Part shown: piece after piece, positions 11,351 through 18,913 of the stretch
Layout: each line of letters starts with the position of its first letter
Numbering within the stretch: position 1 is the stretch's first letter
Assembly: GCF_024171605.1 (NCBI RefSeq)
Contig: NZ_JALKAA010000001.1
Coordinates: forward strand, 558,001 to 622,000
Direction of reading: 5' to 3'
Length of the DNA stretch: 64,000 nucleotides
From: Pontibacter sp. HSC-36F09
Lineage (GTDB): Bacteria > Bacteroidota > Bacteroidia > Cytophagales > Hymenobacteraceae
Notes under the pieces: model-generated
Seen by the model: only the letters and a program-made list of their open reading frames with translations
Databases searched by the model: none
What the model was told of the DNA's origin: nothing
Translations under genes and position numbers: made by a program

Positions 11351-11422
11351 AGCCAACGATGGGAATTGAACCCACGACCCCTTCCTTACCAAGGAAGTAC
11401 TCTACCCCTGAGCTACGTCGGC
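11351..11422 (-). tRNA. tRNA-Thr (anticodon GGT)
   Basis: The minus strand gives a full cloverleaf with acceptor stem GCCGACG/CGTTGGC, anticodon stem CTTCC/GGAAG with loop TTGGTAA (anticodon GGT), and T arm GTGGG-TTCAATT-CCCAT. CCA is not encoded. It is the last tRNA of the cluster before tuf. Confidence 0.97.
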
Positions 11423-11534
11423 TTTTTCCATCACTTATCTTAAAAATGAGCTTATACTAAAAAGGAAATCCATCTTCATGAAATTCCTCACCAGACAACC
11501 CATATTTGATAAGCAGCACGCTGTTTGCTTATTG

Positions 11535-11607
11535 AGCGGGAGACGAGGGTCGAACTCGCGGCCTATAGCTTGGAAGGCTATCGCTCTACCAACTGAGCTA
11601 CTCCCGC
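11535..11607 (-). tRNA. tRNA-Gly (anticodon TCC)
   Basis: The minus strand folds with acceptor stem GCGGGAG/CTCCCGC, D arm GCTC...GAGC, anticodon stem ATAGC/GCTAT with loop CTTCCAA (anticodon TCC), and T arm GCGAG-TTCGACC-CTCGT. CCA is not encoded. It is the middle tRNA of a Tyr-Gly-Thr cluster upstream of tuf. Confidence 0.97.
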
Positions 11608-11647
11608 TTCTAATGCAGCAAACCATTAAAATGCGTGGTCTTAATTG

Positions 11648-11730
11648 TGGGGAGAGCAGGATTCGAACCTGCGAAAGTTTACACTAACGGAGTTACAGTC
11701 CGTTCCATTTGGCCGCTCTGGAATCTCCCC
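11648..11730 (-). tRNA. tRNA-Tyr (anticodon GTA)
   Basis: This is a class II tRNA of 83 nt with a long variable arm. The acceptor stem is GGGGAGA/TCTCCCC, the anticodon stem ACGGA/TCCGT carries loop CTGTAAC (anticodon GTA), and the T arm reads GCAGG-TTCGAAT-CCTGC. It is the first gene of the tRNA-tuf operon. Confidence 0.97.
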
Positions 11731-11814
11731 AAATATTTAACCTGGCTGACTTATTCAGCCTTTCCTTAGCTCGTCAAAACTGCTTTTCAGCCAGCTGCTT
11801 GTTCTAAGGAGATG

Positions 11815-11845
11815 CAAAATTAAGCGCTTTTTCTTTCCAGTCAAA
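11815..11845 (-). promoter_or_regulatory. Bacteroidota-type promoter of the tRNA-tuf-secE-nusG block
   Basis: On the minus strand, TTTG (11845-11842) is followed after exactly 19 nt by TAATTTTG (11822-11815). This matches the Bacteroidota consensus TTTG-N19-TAnnTTTG. Transcription would begin about 75 nt before tRNA-Tyr. It is the only consensus-quality promoter I see upstream of the cluster. Confidence 0.8.
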
Positions 11846-11884
11846 TATTCTCTGTAAAATAATTCACTTTTTTTTATCGGTGCA

Positions 11885-14440
11885 TTACAATGAAACCTGA
11901 TTATACAGTTCCAATAGCCTTTTATCCTGCTCGTTCGCTCTTATTTCCTTAAGCAATTCCACTATCTCGGGACGCTCTGAGTGCACCATAAGTGTCTGAA
12001 AGGCAGCCATGCGCACAAAATACATTGAATGATTCTGTGCCATTTCTGACAGCATGTTGATCGCTTCAGGTTTATAGGTTTCAGGGTTCACTGCCATGAA
12101 CGCTCCATAGCTTTGCAGCAGATAGTACAGCCCCGACCCTTTGGCATTTTTCAACTGCTTCATGAACCATTCGTATTTTCCCGGACCTCCTTTCACGGCG
12201 TAGTAGGATGCCAGTGCCAGCACAATCTCCTCGTTTGTCTCTTTTTCAAAAGTCGCTAAGCGCTGGTTGATATCCGGTGCCTCCGTCATGGCATAACTCA
12301 GTATACCTGCCGCCGCTACTTTGTAGGAGCTGTCCCGCATCGCTGCCTTATATAGGTCAGTGTATTCATCTTCACCCCACTCTGACAGCAGCATGATAGC
12401 ACCCGCTCTCACTTCTCCTTTCTTATCGCTTTCTGCCATTCGCTGCACGATCGGCTCCAAGGATTCGGTGTGCTTAGCCGGCAATCGACCTGCCACGTCC
12501 AAGGCTAGATTTCGAATTGCCCAGAAGTTGTCCTTCAAAGCGCCTTGCAGCAACGTCGCCATTTCCTGCTGGTTCAGCTCCTGCCCGAGCTCCTCTAACG
12601 CTCCCAATCGCGGAGCCAGGGCCTTTGCATTTTTGAATTGGAAAACCAGCTCTTCGGTTGTCTTTGCATGCTCCACTGTGCCGAGTAGCTGCTGCTCGCT
12701 GTCGAACAGTACGAGCTGGGGCTCAGTACTTGCTGGTAATGTGAAAACCTGATTGGCTTTCGTAATTTCGATACCATGCTCGGTTTTTTTCCCGTTTTCC
12801 CATATGGCTACTTTCAGAGGCAATCTGTATACCGGCTGGTAGAGGGTGTCCTGCTGCTGCCATACCTGTAGCTTAAGCGCACCATTCTGATAGGTATGGT
12901 TTACTTTCAGTTCCGGATGGCCGGCACGCATAAACCACTGGTCAAAGAACCACATCAGGTCTTCCCCGGTAGTATCTTCAAAGGCCATACGCAATTCGGC
13001 CACTTCTACATCCGAGAGTTTATTTTTCGTAAGGTAACGGTTAAGCGAGGCGAAGAAAGCTTCATCGCCAACGTATTTGCGCAGCATGTGCAGCACGCGT
13101 CCCCCTTTGGCGTAAGAGTGGCTGTCGAACATGTCTTCGCGGTCAGCGTAGCGGTAGCGGATCAGCGGCTCTCGTTTTGTTTCGGACTCATCGAGATACT
13201 GACCCAACTCCTCCAGGTGATGGAAGGCAGCCTCATCAGCACCATACTTGTGCTCCGTCCATAGGTATTCAGAGTAGTTGGCAAAGGCCTCGTTAAGCGG
13301 CAGGTTGGCCCATGACTCGGTGGTGACATAGTTGCCAAACCAATGGTGGAACAACTCATGCGCAATAATTCCATCCCAATTCTTGTCCAGCAGTTCCCGT
13401 TCGTTCAGCTGCAGGTCCTCCATAAAAGTAGAGGCTGTCGTGTTTTCCATGGCACCCGACACAAAGTCGCGAACGACCACCTGAGAATACTTCGACCAGG
13501 GGTAATTCACACCTAACTTCTTTGAAAAGAACTCCATCATTTCGGGAGTGTTGCCAAATATTTTTTTGGCAGTTTTCTCATAGGCTGGCTCCACATAATA
13601 ATCAACTTCCAGGTCGCGCCATTTGTCTTTCACCACGGCATACTCCCCTATCGCCATCATGGCCAGGTATGGCGCATGTGGCTGCTCCATTTTCCAGTAA
13701 TCGGTCTTGGTACCATTCGCGTTTTTGCGTGAGTAGATGAAGGTGCCGTTGGAGAGCGTGGTATATTTCTGATCTACCGTGATGTAAATCTCCTGTGTCA
13801 TGCGCTCGTTGGGCGAGTCAATGGTTGGGAACCAGGCGGAATTGGCTTCTGTCTCACCCTGTGTCCAGATCTGGCGTGGCTTGTTTGCTTCCTCTCCTTT
13901 GGGATTGATGAAGTACAGACCTTTGTCCTGGGTGATGGCATCGCTGCCGCCAACTGCCAGTTCGTTCGGTTTGGCTGTATAATCTATCTCCAGGGTATAC
14001 TTGTCGTACCGGGTATAGGCCTTGCCCAGGTCTATCGTCAGCTTCTTGCCATCATATGTATACTGGAGTTCTTTCGCCTCAGCATCATCCTGCATCAAAT
14101 TCACGCTGTGAATATCGAAGCCTTTGGCGTCGAGCACGAGCTGGCGCTGCGGATAGAAATAAGGCTTGAGGGTAAGCTCCGCAAGGCCGTGCAGGTACTG
14201 CTTGTCCCAGTCAAAGCTGACACGCAGCTTGGTGTGCAGCAGGTCGTGTACCCTGGCCTTGGATGGGTTGAAGGCATGGTTTTTGGGCGCCCATACAGGA
14301 GGCTCGGCCACCTCCAAGGCCGGTTTGCCTGCTACTGGCTCAACCACAGCAGTCGCCTTGGTTTGTTTATTCACACTGCAACCGCCTGTAAAAGCCATAG
14401 CGGCGGCAAGGCCAACTATGCTCAGAAACCTATGATTCAT
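11885..14440 (-). CDS. M1 family zinc aminopeptidase, lipoprotein-type
   Basis: This is a predicted secreted M1 (gluzincin) aminopeptidase of 851 residues. I chose the ATG at 14440 because it begins a signal peptide (MNHRFLSIVGLAAAMAFTGG) ending in a lipobox-like GGC; the longer frame adds nine residues with no signal character. The exopeptidase motif GAMENTT precedes the zinc motif HELFHHW near residue 361, with the distal Glu ligand in NEAFANY. After the catalytic domain comes a long C-terminal region of helical repeats that looks HEAT-like. The gene diverges from the biotinyl-carrier gene at 14528. The substrate is unknown; a role in peptide scavenging at the envelope is inferred. Confidence 0.9.
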   Translation of the reverse strand: MNHRFLSIVGLAAAMAFTGGCSVNKQTKATAVVEPVAGKPALEVAEPPVWAPKNHAFNPSKARVHDLLHTKLRVSFDWDKQYLHGLAELTLKPYFYPQRQLVLDAKGFDIHSVNLMQDDAEAKELQYTYDGKKLTIDLGKAYTRYDKYTLEIDYTAKPNELAVGGSDAITQDKGLYFINPKGEEANKPRQIWTQGETEANSAWFPTIDSPNERMTQEIYITVDQKYTTLSNGTFIYSRKNANGTKTDYWKMEQPHAPYLAMMAIGEYAVVKDKWRDLEVDYYVEPAYEKTAKKIFGNTPEMMEFFSKKLGVNYPWSKYSQVVVRDFVSGAMENTTASTFMEDLQLNERELLDKNWDGIIAHELFHHWFGNYVTTESWANLPLNEAFANYSEYLWTEHKYGADEAAFHHLEELGQYLDESETKREPLIRYRYADREDMFDSHSYAKGGRVLHMLRKYVGDEAFFASLNRYLTKNKLSDVEVAELRMAFEDTTGEDLMWFFDQWFMRAGHPELKVNHTYQNGALKLQVWQQQDTLYQPVYRLPLKVAIWENGKKTEHGIEITKANQVFTLPASTEPQLVLFDSEQQLLGTVEHAKTTEELVFQFKNAKALAPRLGALEELGQELNQQEMATLLQGALKDNFWAIRNLALDVAGRLPAKHTESLEPIVQRMAESDKKGEVRAGAIMLLSEWGEDEYTDLYKAAMRDSSYKVAAAGILSYAMTEAPDINQRLATFEKETNEEIVLALASYYAVKGGPGKYEWFMKQLKNAKGSGLYYLLQSYGAFMAVNPETYKPEAINMLSEMAQNHSMYFVRMAAFQTLMVHSERPEIVELLKEIRANEQDKRLLELYNQVSL

Positions 14441-14527
14441 GATGGAATGTTTTAATTTTGAGCTCAATTTCTAAAAATACTCTGATAAATCAATTATCTT
14501 TAAGCTTCCAAAACCTGATTTATAAAG

Positions 14528-15025
14528 ATGCTCCAGATAAAAACCGCTAACGACAAGACATGGCAGGTTGATATTCAAAAAGACGCTATTCTCCTTAATG
14601 GATCACCTTTCAACTGGGACATTTCCCCTCTTGGCCCTAACAAATACCACATCATAAAAGACGATAAGTCGTATACCGCAGAGCTGGTAGAAGCTGATTA
14701 TCAGGCCAAAACATTCACTTTTAAGATAAACGGCGTTAAACAGACCGTGAGCGCAAAAGACCGCTTCGACCTGCTGCTCGACAAGCTGGGTATGAGCAAT
14801 ACCAATGCACAGAAAGTGAACGATGTGAAGGCGCCGATGCCAGGCCTGATACTTGAAATAAAAGTGCAGCCCGGACAGGAAGTTAAAAAAGGAGATCCGA
14901 TCATGATCCTGGAAGCCATGAAGATGGAAAATATTCTTAAGTCGCCTGGAGACGGCGTGGTGAGGGAGATAAAGGTAGCCGTGAAGCAGAACGTGGAGAA
15001 AAACCAGATATTGATTCTATTTTAA
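14528..15025 (+). CDS. Biotin carboxyl carrier (biotinyl-domain) protein
   Basis: This 165-residue protein ends in a biotinyl/lipoyl domain. The biotin attachment motif EAMKME, preceded by DPIMIL and followed by a Gly-rich turn (SPGDGVV), lies around residues 130-138. The first 85 residues are beta-rich and resemble the N-terminal part of Bacteroidota acyl-CoA carboxylase carrier subunits. No biotin carboxylase or carboxyltransferase gene is adjacent, so its partner enzyme must be encoded elsewhere. A weak TAnnTTTA element (TATCTTTA, near 14495) lies upstream. It could serve acetyl-CoA carboxylase, propionyl-CoA carboxylase or a related decarboxylase; the sequence alone does not decide. Confidence 0.85.
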   Translation: MLQIKTANDKTWQVDIQKDAILLNGSPFNWDISPLGPNKYHIIKDDKSYTAELVEADYQAKTFTFKINGVKQTVSAKDRFDLLLDKLGMSNTNAQKVNDVKAPMPGLILEIKVQPGQEVKKGDPIMILEAMKMENILKSPGDGVVREIKVAVKQNVEKNQILILF

Positions 15026-15109
15026 TTTTTTTGTGTTGCCGGATGGGCAGCACGTACTGCCTTGCCGCAACATGAGCACCATAAACGTTAACATTACTAT
15101 AAAACGACC

Positions 15110-15895
15110 GTGAAGTATAAAAGAATATTGCTGAAGTTAAGCGGCGAAGCGCTGATGGGAGAACAGCAGTACGGCATTGACTCAGACAGGCTGATGCAGT
15201 ACTCGCAGGAGATTAAGGAAGTAGCCGCACTTGGCGTAGAGGTAGCAGTTGTGATCGGTGGAGGTAACATCTTTAGAGGTGTTCAGGCTGAGCAAGTAGG
15301 ACTAGACCGCGTACAGGGCGACTACATGGGTATGCTTGCTACTGTCATCAACAGCATGGCTTTGCAGAGCGCCCTCGAAAAACTGGGTGTCTATACCCGT
15401 TTGCTGTCTGGCCTAAACATTCAGCAGGTATGCGAACCCTACATCCGCCGTCGTGCCGTACGTCACCTTGAAAAAGGGCGTGTCGTGATCTTCGGAGCCG
15501 GCACTGGCAACCCATACTTCACCACCGATTCCGCAGCCAGCCTTCGTGCAATTGAGATTGAGGCGGATGTCGTGCTCAAAGGAACCCGCGTGGATGGCAT
15601 TTACTCAGCCGATCCGGAGAAAGACCCGAACGCGATCTTCTATTCGAGCATTTCCTTTAAAGATGTGTTTGAGAAAGGCCTGAACGTAATGGACATGACC
15701 GCCTTTACACTTTGCAAGGAAAACGATCTGCCTATCATCGTGTTTGACATGAACACAGCAGGCAACCTGAAGCGACTGGTACAGGGCGAGAAAATAGGCA
15801 CGCTTGTGACCATGGAAGATCTGGTTGAATCGGTAGAGGCAACCGCAGACAAAATCCAGGCTACGGAGAGCGCCAGGCCGACTGACAGAAATTAG
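15110..15895 (+). CDS. pyrH: UMP kinase
   Basis: UMP kinase phosphorylates UMP to UDP in pyrimidine nucleotide synthesis. The start is a GTG at 15110 ([17 protein letters not shown]). Conserved amino-acid-kinase segments include [27 protein letters not shown] and [13 protein letters not shown]. At 261 residues it carries about 20 extra hydrophilic residues at the C-terminus (after the segment [10 protein letters not shown]) compared with the usual 235-240. It lies 52 bp upstream of frr, a conserved pairing of pyrimidine kinase and ribosome recycling factor. Confidence 0.96.
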   Translation: MKYKRILLKLSGEALMGEQQYGIDSDRLMQYSQEIKEVAALGVEVAVVIGGGNIFRGVQAEQVGLDRVQGDYMGMLATVINSMALQSALEKLGVYTRLLSGLNIQQVCEPYIRRRAVRHLEKGRVVIFGAGTGNPYFTTDSAASLRAIEIEADVVLKGTRVDGIYSADPEKDPNAIFYSSISFKDVFEKGLNVMDMTAFTLCKENDLPIIVFDMNTAGNLKRLVQGEKIGTLVTMEDLVESVEATADKIQATESARPTDRN

Positions 15896-15947
15896 TAAAA
15901 CCTAGTACATAAGATAACACGAAGAACCTTATTAAGCTAAAATTGAT

Positions 15948-16511
15948 ATGACGGAAGAAATTCAGTTTTACCTCAGCGAAGCCGAGGAGTCTATGCAGAA
16001 AGCATTACAGCACACCAACTCGGAGCTGCTCAAAATCAGAGCCGGCAAAGCATCCCCTGCTATGGTAGAGGACCTGCGCGTAGATTACTACGGCACTCCA
16101 ACGCCTATCTCCCAGGTAGCTAACATCACGGTGCCAGACGCTCGTACCCTGATGATCAAGCCATGGGAAAAGCAGATGGTGGCAGAAGTAGGCAAGGCCA
16201 TCAAGAACAGTGACCTGAACCTGAATCCTCTTGTAGAGGCTGACGGCGTTCGTTTGAACATACCTCCGCTTACGGAAGAGCGTCGCCGTGACCTGGTAAA
16301 GCAGGCCAAAAATGAGACTGAAGGTGGCAAGATCGCTATCCGCAACATCCGTAAAGACGTGAACGACTCGCTACGCAAGCTGCAGAAAGAAGGAACTTCT
16401 GAGGATGCTGTTCGTGACGCGGAGGCCAAAGTGCAGAAGATGACTGATAGCTACATCGTGAAGATCGACGAGCTTCTGACCAAGAAAGAAGCTGAGATCA
16501 TGACCGTGTAA
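15948..16511 (+). CDS. frr: Ribosome recycling factor
   Basis: RRF (187 residues) splits post-termination ribosomes together with EF-G. The typical N-terminal helix (AEESMQKALQHTNSELLKIR) and the segments GKASPAMVEDLRVDYYGTPT and GVRLNIPPLTEERRRDLVKQ are present. It follows pyrH and ends at a strong bidirectional terminator shared with nadD. Length and motifs are typical. Confidence 0.97.
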   Translation: MTEEIQFYLSEAEESMQKALQHTNSELLKIRAGKASPAMVEDLRVDYYGTPTPISQVANITVPDARTLMIKPWEKQMVAEVGKAIKNSDLNLNPLVEADGVRLNIPPLTEERRRDLVKQAKNETEGGKIAIRNIRKDVNDSLRKLQKEGTSEDAVRDAEAKVQKMTDSYIVKIDELLTKKEAEIMTV

Positions 16512-16519
16512 GCTGCAGA

Positions 16520-16585
16520 GCTATACCTTAAAAAAGGAGAAGCCCGCTGATTGCTCAGCGGGCTTCTCCTTTTTTAAGGTATAGC
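16520..16585. terminator. Bidirectional terminator between frr and nadD, stem bounded by CTATACC/GGTATAG
   Basis: A perfect 31-bp inverted repeat (16520-16550 and 16555-16585) with a TTGC loop has a GC-rich core flanked by A6 and T6 runs, so it can terminate both frr and nadD. The outer end of the stem is the dispersed word CTATACC (16521-16527) paired with GGTATAG (16578-16584). The loop and inner stem read GCTGATTGCTCAGC, also found in the terminator near 57.9 kb. Confidence 0.93.
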
Positions 16586-17158
16586 TTATAGGTATAGCTT
16601 GTGTACCTTAATATAGTCTGCCACTTCGTCGGGCACCATATATTTAATTGACTTCTCCTCTTTGATACACTGCCTGATGAAAGTAGCCGAGATATCCAGC
16701 ACAGGAGCTTTGACAAAGGTCACGTTCGGCATAGCAGGCAACTCGGTGGTCGTGGAGCCGGACCGCGGGTATACGTATACCCGGTGGTATTCCAATATCT
16801 TCTCTGAGTTCTTCCACTTCGGAAAGAGCGGCAGGTTGTCCTCCCCCATGATCAGCACAAACTCGTAGCTCGAGTATTTCTCCTGCAGGTAGGTGAGCGT
16901 GTCGATGGTGTAGCTCGGCTTGGGCATGTTGAACTCGATGTTCGATACTCCAAGATCCGGGTTATCGGCCACAGCCAGCGACACCATGTGCAACCGGTCG
17001 AACTCATGCAGCAGTGTATTGCTTGGCTTAAAAGGATTCTGCGGCGACACCACCAGCCAAACAGCATCCAGGTCCGTATTGGTGGCCATGTAATTGGCCA
17101 GTATCAGGTGCCCGATATGGATGGGATTGAAGGAGCCGAACAGCAACCCTACTTTCAT
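16586..17158 (-). CDS. nadD: Nicotinate-nucleotide adenylyltransferase
   Basis: NadD (190 residues) converts nicotinate mononucleotide and ATP to deamido-NAD in NAD synthesis. The nucleotidyltransferase motif GSFNPIHIGH is at residues 8-17 and the C-terminal motif is present as DISATFIRQCI. The start overlaps the gmk stop by 4 bp, showing translational coupling. An internal 18-bp perfect palindrome, CGGGTATACGTATACCCG, lies at 16766-16783 inside the coding sequence. The gene is the last in a sigma/anti-sigma/gmk/nadD operon. Confidence 0.95.
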   Translation of the reverse strand: MKVGLLFGSFNPIHIGHLILANYMATNTDLDAVWLVVSPQNPFKPSNTLLHEFDRLHMVSLAVADNPDLGVSNIEFNMPKPSYTIDTLTYLQEKYSSYEFVLIMGEDNLPLFPKWKNSEKILEYHRVYVYPRSGSTTTELPAMPNVTFVKAPVLDISATFIRQCIKEEKSIKYMVPDEVADYIKVHKLYL

Positions 17159-17739
17159 ACGATCGCCGGTTCAGCGTTCAGGAATTCGTTCACCAGTTTC
17201 TCGGCTTTGCCACACGCCTGTTCCAGGTTATCGTTCACGATCACCTTATCAAACTGGTCTTCAAACTTCATCTCAAACTCTGCTTTGAATACGCGGCTTG
17301 AAATGCTGGACGCCGAGTCGGTGTTGCGGGCCTGCAGGCGCTTGGCCAGTTCCTCAATGGATGGCGGCTTTACGAACACCGCCAATGCTCTCTCTTTGTA
17401 AAAATGCTTTATGCTGAGCCCTCCTTTTACATCCACGTCCAGTATCACGTGTTTGCCACTTTCCCAGATGCGCTCTATTTCAGATTTCAAAGTGCCGTAG
17501 AAGGCGCCTTCGTATACTTCCTCCCACTCCACAAATTCGTCGTTGGCGATCTTCTGCTTGAATTCTTCCGGTGTTATGAAGTAGTAGTCTTTTCCGTTTT
17601 CCTCGGTGCGGCCGCGCTTGTCGCGTGTGCAGGCCGAAATAGAGAAGGCAAGCGATGGGTTTACCTGTAGGAGGTGCTTTACAATAGTAGTTTTGCCGGC
17701 GCCGGAGGGAGCCGAAAAAATGATGATCTTTCCTTGCAT
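17155..17739 (-). CDS. gmk: Guanylate kinase
   Basis: Guanylate kinase (194 residues) makes GDP from GMP. The P-loop FSAPSGAGKTTIVKHLL (residues 8-24) and the GMP-binding segments FSISACTRDKRGRTEENGKDY and VEWEEVYEGAFYGT are visible. It starts 6 bp after the anti-sigma gene and overlaps nadD by 4 bp. The gmk-nadD pairing is common in Bacteroidota; the direct coupling to an ECF sigma module upstream is the notable feature. Confidence 0.96.
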   Translation of the reverse strand: MQGKIIIFSAPSGAGKTTIVKHLLQVNPSLAFSISACTRDKRGRTEENGKDYYFITPEEFKQKIANDEFVEWEEVYEGAFYGTLKSEIERIWESGKHVILDVDVKGGLSIKHFYKERALAVFVKPPSIEELAKRLQARNTDSASSISSRVFKAEFEMKFEDQFDKVIVNDNLEQACGKAEKLVNEFLNAEPAIV

Positions 17740-17745
17740 CAGGGG

Positions 17746-18027
17746 TTATACAGTTTCTTGAATCCTTGCTTTAATGGACAAAGCTAAGCTTTCCGGCACA
17801 ATTACGCGCTTAAGATGACCACATACAAGCCCTTTTAGGAGTTTTTGCTTTTGATGGCTTTCGAAGCAGGGAACGCACTCTTCGATATGGGTATTAAAAT
17901 AGGACTGTTCTTCTGTGGAGGCCTCTCCATCAATCATCAGGTCCAATAACTTGACAATCTTGTCGCATTCCGACTCATGCCCGTCATCGGAAAGTTTCTG
18001 GTGCGTTTCTGTAAATCTTGATTCCAT
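17746..18027 (-). CDS. Putative anti-sigma factor, zinc-binding ZAS-like
   Basis: This 93-residue soluble protein follows the ECF sigma gene by 25 bp and precedes gmk by 6 bp. It contains NTHIEECVPCFESHQ (about residues 45-59), a HxxxCxxC motif typical of zinc-binding anti-sigma (ZAS) domains such as RsrA and ChrR. An upstream Cys (ESECDKIVKLLDLMIDGE) could complete the site. It has no membrane segment, so it probably acts in the cytoplasm, perhaps as a redox- or metal-sensitive switch. The function is inferred from the motif and position. Confidence 0.75.
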   Translation of the reverse strand: MESRFTETHQKLSDDGHESECDKIVKLLDLMIDGEASTEEQSYFNTHIEECVPCFESHQKQKLLKGLVCGHLKRVIVPESLALSIKARIQETV

Positions 18028-18052
18028 CTTAACTCAAAGTCTTTAGGTTATT

Positions 18053-18646
18053 CTAACTGTTATATCCCATGCTCTTCGCATACTTTTCCAACTTCTCTTT
18101 CAAAGAGTTACGGGCACGGTGCAACCTGGATCGCACAGTACCAATCGGTATATCCAGAATTTTAGCCATTTCCTCGTAGGTGAAGCCTTCAAGATCGCAA
18201 AGAATGATCACGGTCCTGAAGTCGACCGGCAATGCATTTAAGGCGCTGGCCACTTCGTCGCCAATCAGGTCCTGTACACTTTCGGTGCGCATATCGGTGG
18301 TGGAGGCTACGCCGCCCTCGCCCTCTACGTCGTCCGAATTGTAGTAGCCCTCGACCTCACTGTAGTCTACCTTGGCAGGCTGTTTGCTCTTTTTCCGGAA
18401 CTCGTTGATGAAAGAGTTCTTCAGGATTCGGAACAGCCAGGCTTTTGCATTAGTTCCTTGCTCAAAGTAGTCGAAAAAGCGATAAGCCTTCAGGTATGTC
18501 TCCTGCACCAGGTCATTCGCATCATCTTCATCGAGGGTGAGCCTGTAGGCAAAATTGTACAGAGGATCCAGCACAGGCAGTAGCTCCGCCTCGAATCGGG
18601 CGTCTTTTTCCTCTTTACTCAACTGTTTACCTGTTTGCTCGCTCAT
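18053..18646 (-). CDS. ECF-type RNA polymerase sigma factor
   Basis: This 197-residue sigma-70 family protein has region 2 (LYNFAYRLTLDEDDANDLVQ, AYRFFDYFEQGTNAKAWLF) and region 4 with the helix-turn-helix LEGFTYEEMAKILDIPIGTV. I chose the ATG at 18646 (MSEQTGKQLSKEEKDARF). The frame is open further upstream, but that stretch contains a promoter-like element and does not look like a sigma N-terminus. The next gene is a ZAS-type anti-sigma factor, so the two probably form a regulatory pair. They share an operon with gmk and nadD. Confidence 0.9.
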   Translation of the reverse strand: MSEQTGKQLSKEEKDARFEAELLPVLDPLYNFAYRLTLDEDDANDLVQETYLKAYRFFDYFEQGTNAKAWLFRILKNSFINEFRKKSKQPAKVDYSEVEGYYNSDDVEGEGGVASTTDMRTESVQDLIGDEVASALNALPVDFRTVIILCDLEGFTYEEMAKILDIPIGTVRSRLHRARNSLKEKLEKYAKSMGYNS

Positions 18647-18693
18647 TTGACTTGATTTTGTAATTGATAAAGTCGTAATCGCGTAATTATACG

Positions 18694-18701
18694 CAAATAT
18701 A
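18694..18701 (-). promoter_or_regulatory. Possible -7 element upstream of the ECF sigma operon
   Basis: The minus strand reads TATATTTG, matching TAnnTTTG, about 48 nt upstream of the chosen sigma-factor ATG at 18646. I see no good upstream TTG at the right distance, so support is partial. Confidence 0.45.
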
Positions 18702-18855
18702 GAAATTTTAACTACATACCTTTCTAGCCGCGTTTGGGTTGCATGGAAGTGCTTCGGCATGTATAGGATAAGGCGCAATCAACCGCTCTAATCCTTATCT
18801 TTATTAGAAACATACGGAATTTCCGTACTTTCAGTAGTTCCTGCGCTTTTTTTAA

Positions 18856-18883
18856 TTGATTTAAGTGTTAAAACTTACTTTTG
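18856..18883 (+). promoter_or_regulatory. Promoter of the double glycosyltransferase gene
   Basis: TTG (18856-18858) and TACTTTTG (18876-18883), 17 nt apart, match the Bacteroidota promoter pattern. Transcription would start around 18890. This excludes the in-frame ATG at 18881 and supports the ATG at 18914. Confidence 0.6.
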
Positions 18884-18913
18884 CAGTTCCAACGACCCAG
18901 CGCATCCCCGAGC

